The notes under the pieces: generated by a model | What the model saw: only the letters and a program-made list of their open reading frames with translations | What the model was told of the DNA's origin: nothing | The model's database searches: none | NCBI GenBank assembly: GCA_024763055.1 | Contig: JANTGH010000005.1 | Coordinates: 1 to 54,332 of the forward strand | From: Desulfobulbaceae bacterium | GTDB taxonomy: Bacteria > Desulfobacterota > Desulfobulbia > Desulfobulbales > Desulfobulbaceae | Direction: 5' to 3' | Length of the DNA stretch: 54,332 nt | Part shown: positions 52,249-54,332 of the stretch, in pieces | Numbering within the stretch: the first letter of the stretch is position 1 | How the letters are laid out: each line of letters starts with the position of its first letter | Translations under genes and position numbers: made by a program

Positions 52249-53823
52249 ATGGAAAATCAGCAGCGTCAACAGGTAAAGAAATATCTCGATCTTCTTGTGC
52301 AGCGATGGAGGTTGATTGCCGCCTGTGTGCTGATATCCCTGACAATTGGTTTGGGAATGTACCTCCGGATGCCCAAGTTATATAAATGCACGGCCTTACT
52401 CAGTTATGAAAAGCAGCAGATCAATCCCGGACGCATGGCTCCTGAACGCGAAGGGCAGCGTTTGCGGGAGACCGTCAGTACCCTGAGTGAACTGGTTATG
52501 AGCAGAAATAATCTTGAACAGCTCATTAAGCAGCTTGATCTTTATCCCGAGAGTCGGCAGAAGTTGCCCATTGAAGATGTCATCGAAATGATGCGGAAAA
52601 ATATTAAAATTACGCCCTCTTCCCGTGGTGATACTTTTACGGTTGCCTTTCAGGGTACACAGCAGGACCAGGTATTAAAGGCGACCAATGCCCTGGCTTC
52701 AAAATTTATTGAAGAAAATTTAAAGTATCGTGAAGAGCGGGCCACCGAGACTTCCAAGTACACCGAGGACGAGTTGAATATGGCCAAGGTTGTCCTTGAT
52801 AAAAAAGAACAGGCCATGCGTGACTATAAACTCAAACATTACAATGAGATGGCTGACCAACGAGAGGGGAATCTGGCCCGGCTCACTTCGTTGCATACGC
52901 AGTACCAGGGTATCCAGGACTCCATTCTGGATCTGGAGCGGACCCGGGTGATGGCCCGGGAGCAGATATCTCTGCGCAAGCGGCTGGGCAGCGCCCTGGC
53001 TGGAGGCAATCAGGAAGGAACAGGCCGTACTCCCCCGGATCGTCCCATGGGCAAGTATGAACGGTTGCAGCAGTTAAAGCTGTATCTTGAGAGTTTGCTC
53101 AGGAAGTATACGGAAAAACATCCGGAAGTGCGTCGTACAAGACAGTTGATTGCAAAACTTGAAGCGGATCTGCAGTCGGAGCCTGCTCCTGATAAATCAG
53201 GTGTCGAAAAAGTACGCCATACACCTCAGGACCCGGAAATTCAGCAATTGCAGCTTCAGGTCAAGGAAATTGATCTGAATATTAAAAAGCTCAAAAAAGA
53301 CCAGAAAAAAGTAAAAGCCGCAATCAGTCGTTATGAACAATGGATTGAGGCTGCTCCGGTTCGTGAGGCGGAGTGGAACGCGCTTACCCGGGATTATAAT
53401 GAACTGCGTCGTCACTATGATTACCTGGTGTCGCAAAATCTCCAGGCCGCCTCAGTTGAACATCTTGAACACAAACAAAAGGGCAGCAAGTTCAAAATTA
53501 TCGATCCTGCTCGTTTTCCGGACAAGCCCTTTAAGCCGGATTTTAAAAAGATGTTGCTTCTGGCCCTGGGAGCAGGTGGAGGGCTTGCGGTAGGGATTAC
53601 TCTTGTGCTTGATTTTCTGGATACCTCTTTTACAAATGTCGGCGAGATTGAATCGTTGCTTGACGTGAGTGTTATCAGTGCCATCCCCTATATTGAAACC
53701 GAGCAGGAGAGACAAAAGAAACGTTTTCGCGCTCTTCTCTCCGGGTTTCTTTTTTTTATGTACACTACAGTTCTTTTTGCTGTCATGATTTATCTGTATA
53801 TACAGGGACGTATTATTTTGTAG
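52249..53823 (+). CDS. Wzz/chain-length-determinant protein of exopolysaccharide synthesis (GumC/XrtA-associated type)
   Basis: A 524-aa inner-membrane protein that sets polysaccharide chain length and links to export. There is an N-terminal membrane helix at about 22-40, a long periplasmic coiled-coil region at about 165-390 (TSKYTEDELNMAKVVLDKKEQAMRDYKLKH; LQLQVKEIDLNIKKLKKDQKKV) and two C-terminal helices at about 433-452 and 498-518. The PDKPFKPDFKKMLLLALGAG motif precedes the second helix, as in the GumC/XrtA branch. No Walker motif is fused, so any tyrosine kinase is separate. The next gene is an ExeA-like ATPase, which matches EpsH/XrtA exopolysaccharide loci. Confidence 0.88.
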   Translation: MENQQRQQVKKYLDLLVQRWRLIAACVLISLTIGLGMYLRMPKLYKCTALLSYEKQQINPGRMAPEREGQRLRETVSTLSELVMSRNNLEQLIKQLDLYPESRQKLPIEDVIEMMRKNIKITPSSRGDTFTVAFQGTQQDQVLKATNALASKFIEENLKYREERATETSKYTEDELNMAKVVLDKKEQAMRDYKLKHYNEMADQREGNLARLTSLHTQYQGIQDSILDLERTRVMAREQISLRKRLGSALAGGNQEGTGRTPPDRPMGKYERLQQLKLYLESLLRKYTEKHPEVRRTRQLIAKLEADLQSEPAPDKSGVEKVRHTPQDPEIQQLQLQVKEIDLNIKKLKKDQKKVKAAISRYEQWIEAAPVREAEWNALTRDYNELRRHYDYLVSQNLQAASVEHLEHKQKGSKFKIIDPARFPDKPFKPDFKKMLLLALGAGGGLAVGITLVLDFLDTSFTNVGEIESLLDVSVISAIPYIETEQERQKKRFRALLSGFLFFMYTTVLFAVMIYLYIQGRIIL

Positions 53824-53887
53824 TCTGTGGGGGTTGGAGTGACGGAGTTTTAGTAAGTTAAAATTTATAACAAAGAGTATATGCTGA

Positions 53888-54332
53888 ATGTATAAGAGAT
53901 TCTACGGCTTTACCCGGGCACCCTTTGATCTGAGTCCGGATCCTGAGCATGTTTTTATGAGTTGGACCCATAAGGAGGGGCTGTCCGTCCTTGAATATGG
54001 GGTGGTTGCCAGGAAGGGCTTTCTGGTGCTGACCGGTGCGGTGGGGACGGGAAAAACAACTCTTTTGCAGGCCCTTGTCCACTCGCTTGAGGGCAATGTT
54101 CATTTTTGTCTTGTCAACAACCCCAAACTTTCCCGGGAAGAATTTTTTTCTTTTTTAGCCCATGAGTATGATCTCGTCTGGGATGGCAACAAAGCATTGT
54201 TTTTGATTGGATTCTCCAAGTTTTTGAGTGAATGCGCTGCCAACAATGAGCGGGTCCTGCTGATTATCGATGAGGCTCATGTTATTCCGGTTGCCCAGAT
54301 GGAAGAGATCAGGCTGCTCTCCAATCAGGACC
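53888..54332 (+). CDS. ExeA/GspA-like AAA ATPase, partial (runs off the window)
   Basis: Only about 148 codons are present, so the ORF track lists no full ORF. From ATG 53888 the protein reads MYKRFYGFTRAPFDLSPDP, the ExeA signature, then LTGAVGTGKTTLLQ (Walker A) and VLLIIDEAHVI (Walker B). Members energise peptidoglycan passage or are the XrtA-associated ATPase of exopolysaccharide loci. The location 65 bases after the Wzz-like gene favours the latter. The 3' end is missing because the window stops. Confidence 0.85.
   Translation, partial: MYKRFYGFTRAPFDLSPDPEHVFMSWTHKEGLSVLEYGVVARKGFLVLTGAVGTGKTTLLQALVHSLEGNVHFCLVNNPKLSREEFFSFLAHEYDLVWDGNKALFLIGFSKFLSECAANNERVLLIIDEAHVIPVAQMEEIRLLSNQD

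Overview
The window looks like chromosomal DNA of a Gram-negative, probably anaerobic deltaproteobacterium (Desulfobacterota, most like the Desulfobulbales/Desulfotalea group). This is inferred from gene content: paired F0 b and b' ATPase subunits in an operon lacking the a and c subunits, an acetate-utilisation block (acs, CBS-nucleotidyltransferase, DnaQ-type exonuclease, DUF4212 plus SSS symporter), outer-membrane export modules, and an oleABCD locus joined to type II fatty-acid-synthase genes. No tRNA, rRNA, CRISPR array, transposase or phage gene was recognised.

Layout. 1-3434: a tripartite RND efflux system. The permease is cut short at the window edge by a run of GC-rich hairpins, and the TolC-like gene is divergent from the adaptor. 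3464-6745: a large MalT-like STAND ATPase with a SARP-type DNA-binding C-terminus. 7023-13200 (minus strand): a DUF2892 membrane protein, then an apparent operon of ArsR-type regulator, MMPL/RND exporter, LolA-like outer-membrane lipoprotein-sorting protein and beta-barrel protein, with a hypothetical membrane protein upstream. 13589-20730: the acetate block. A consensus promoter and a leader RNA with two mutually exclusive stems precede the symporter pair. 20964-24254: an isochorismatase-family hydrolase and alaS.

24251-35585 is the standout region. It is a compact run, on one strand and often overlapping, of ketosynthase, acyl carrier protein, two CrtI/phytoene-desaturase-like flavoenzymes, a FabG-like reductase, a FabZ-like dehydratase, a FabI-like reductase, a DUF1232 membrane protein, then oleA, oleB, oleC and oleD. 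Read as a pathway, a dedicated type II synthase and two desaturases would build an unusual, probably polyunsaturated, acyl chain. OleA would join two chains head to head, and OleD, OleC and OleB would convert the product to a long-chain olefin. The Ole chemistry is established for the family. The dedicated synthase/desaturase supply and the nature of the product are inference.

35826-41864: F1Fo ATP synthase genes b', b, delta, alpha, gamma, beta, epsilon, closed by a strong terminator. 42006-43424: a GltD/NfnB-like flavoprotein. 43587-43757: a non-coding, MITE-like inverted-repeat element. 43876-49538 (minus strand): metallophosphoesterase, HIT protein, mutS and a TPR-AMIN-amidase. 49826-51361: efp and epmA, the elongation factor P modification pair. 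51509-52177: a PP2A-like phosphatase. 52249 to the end: the start of an exopolysaccharide locus (Wzz-like chain-length determinant and an ExeA-like ATPase that runs off the window).
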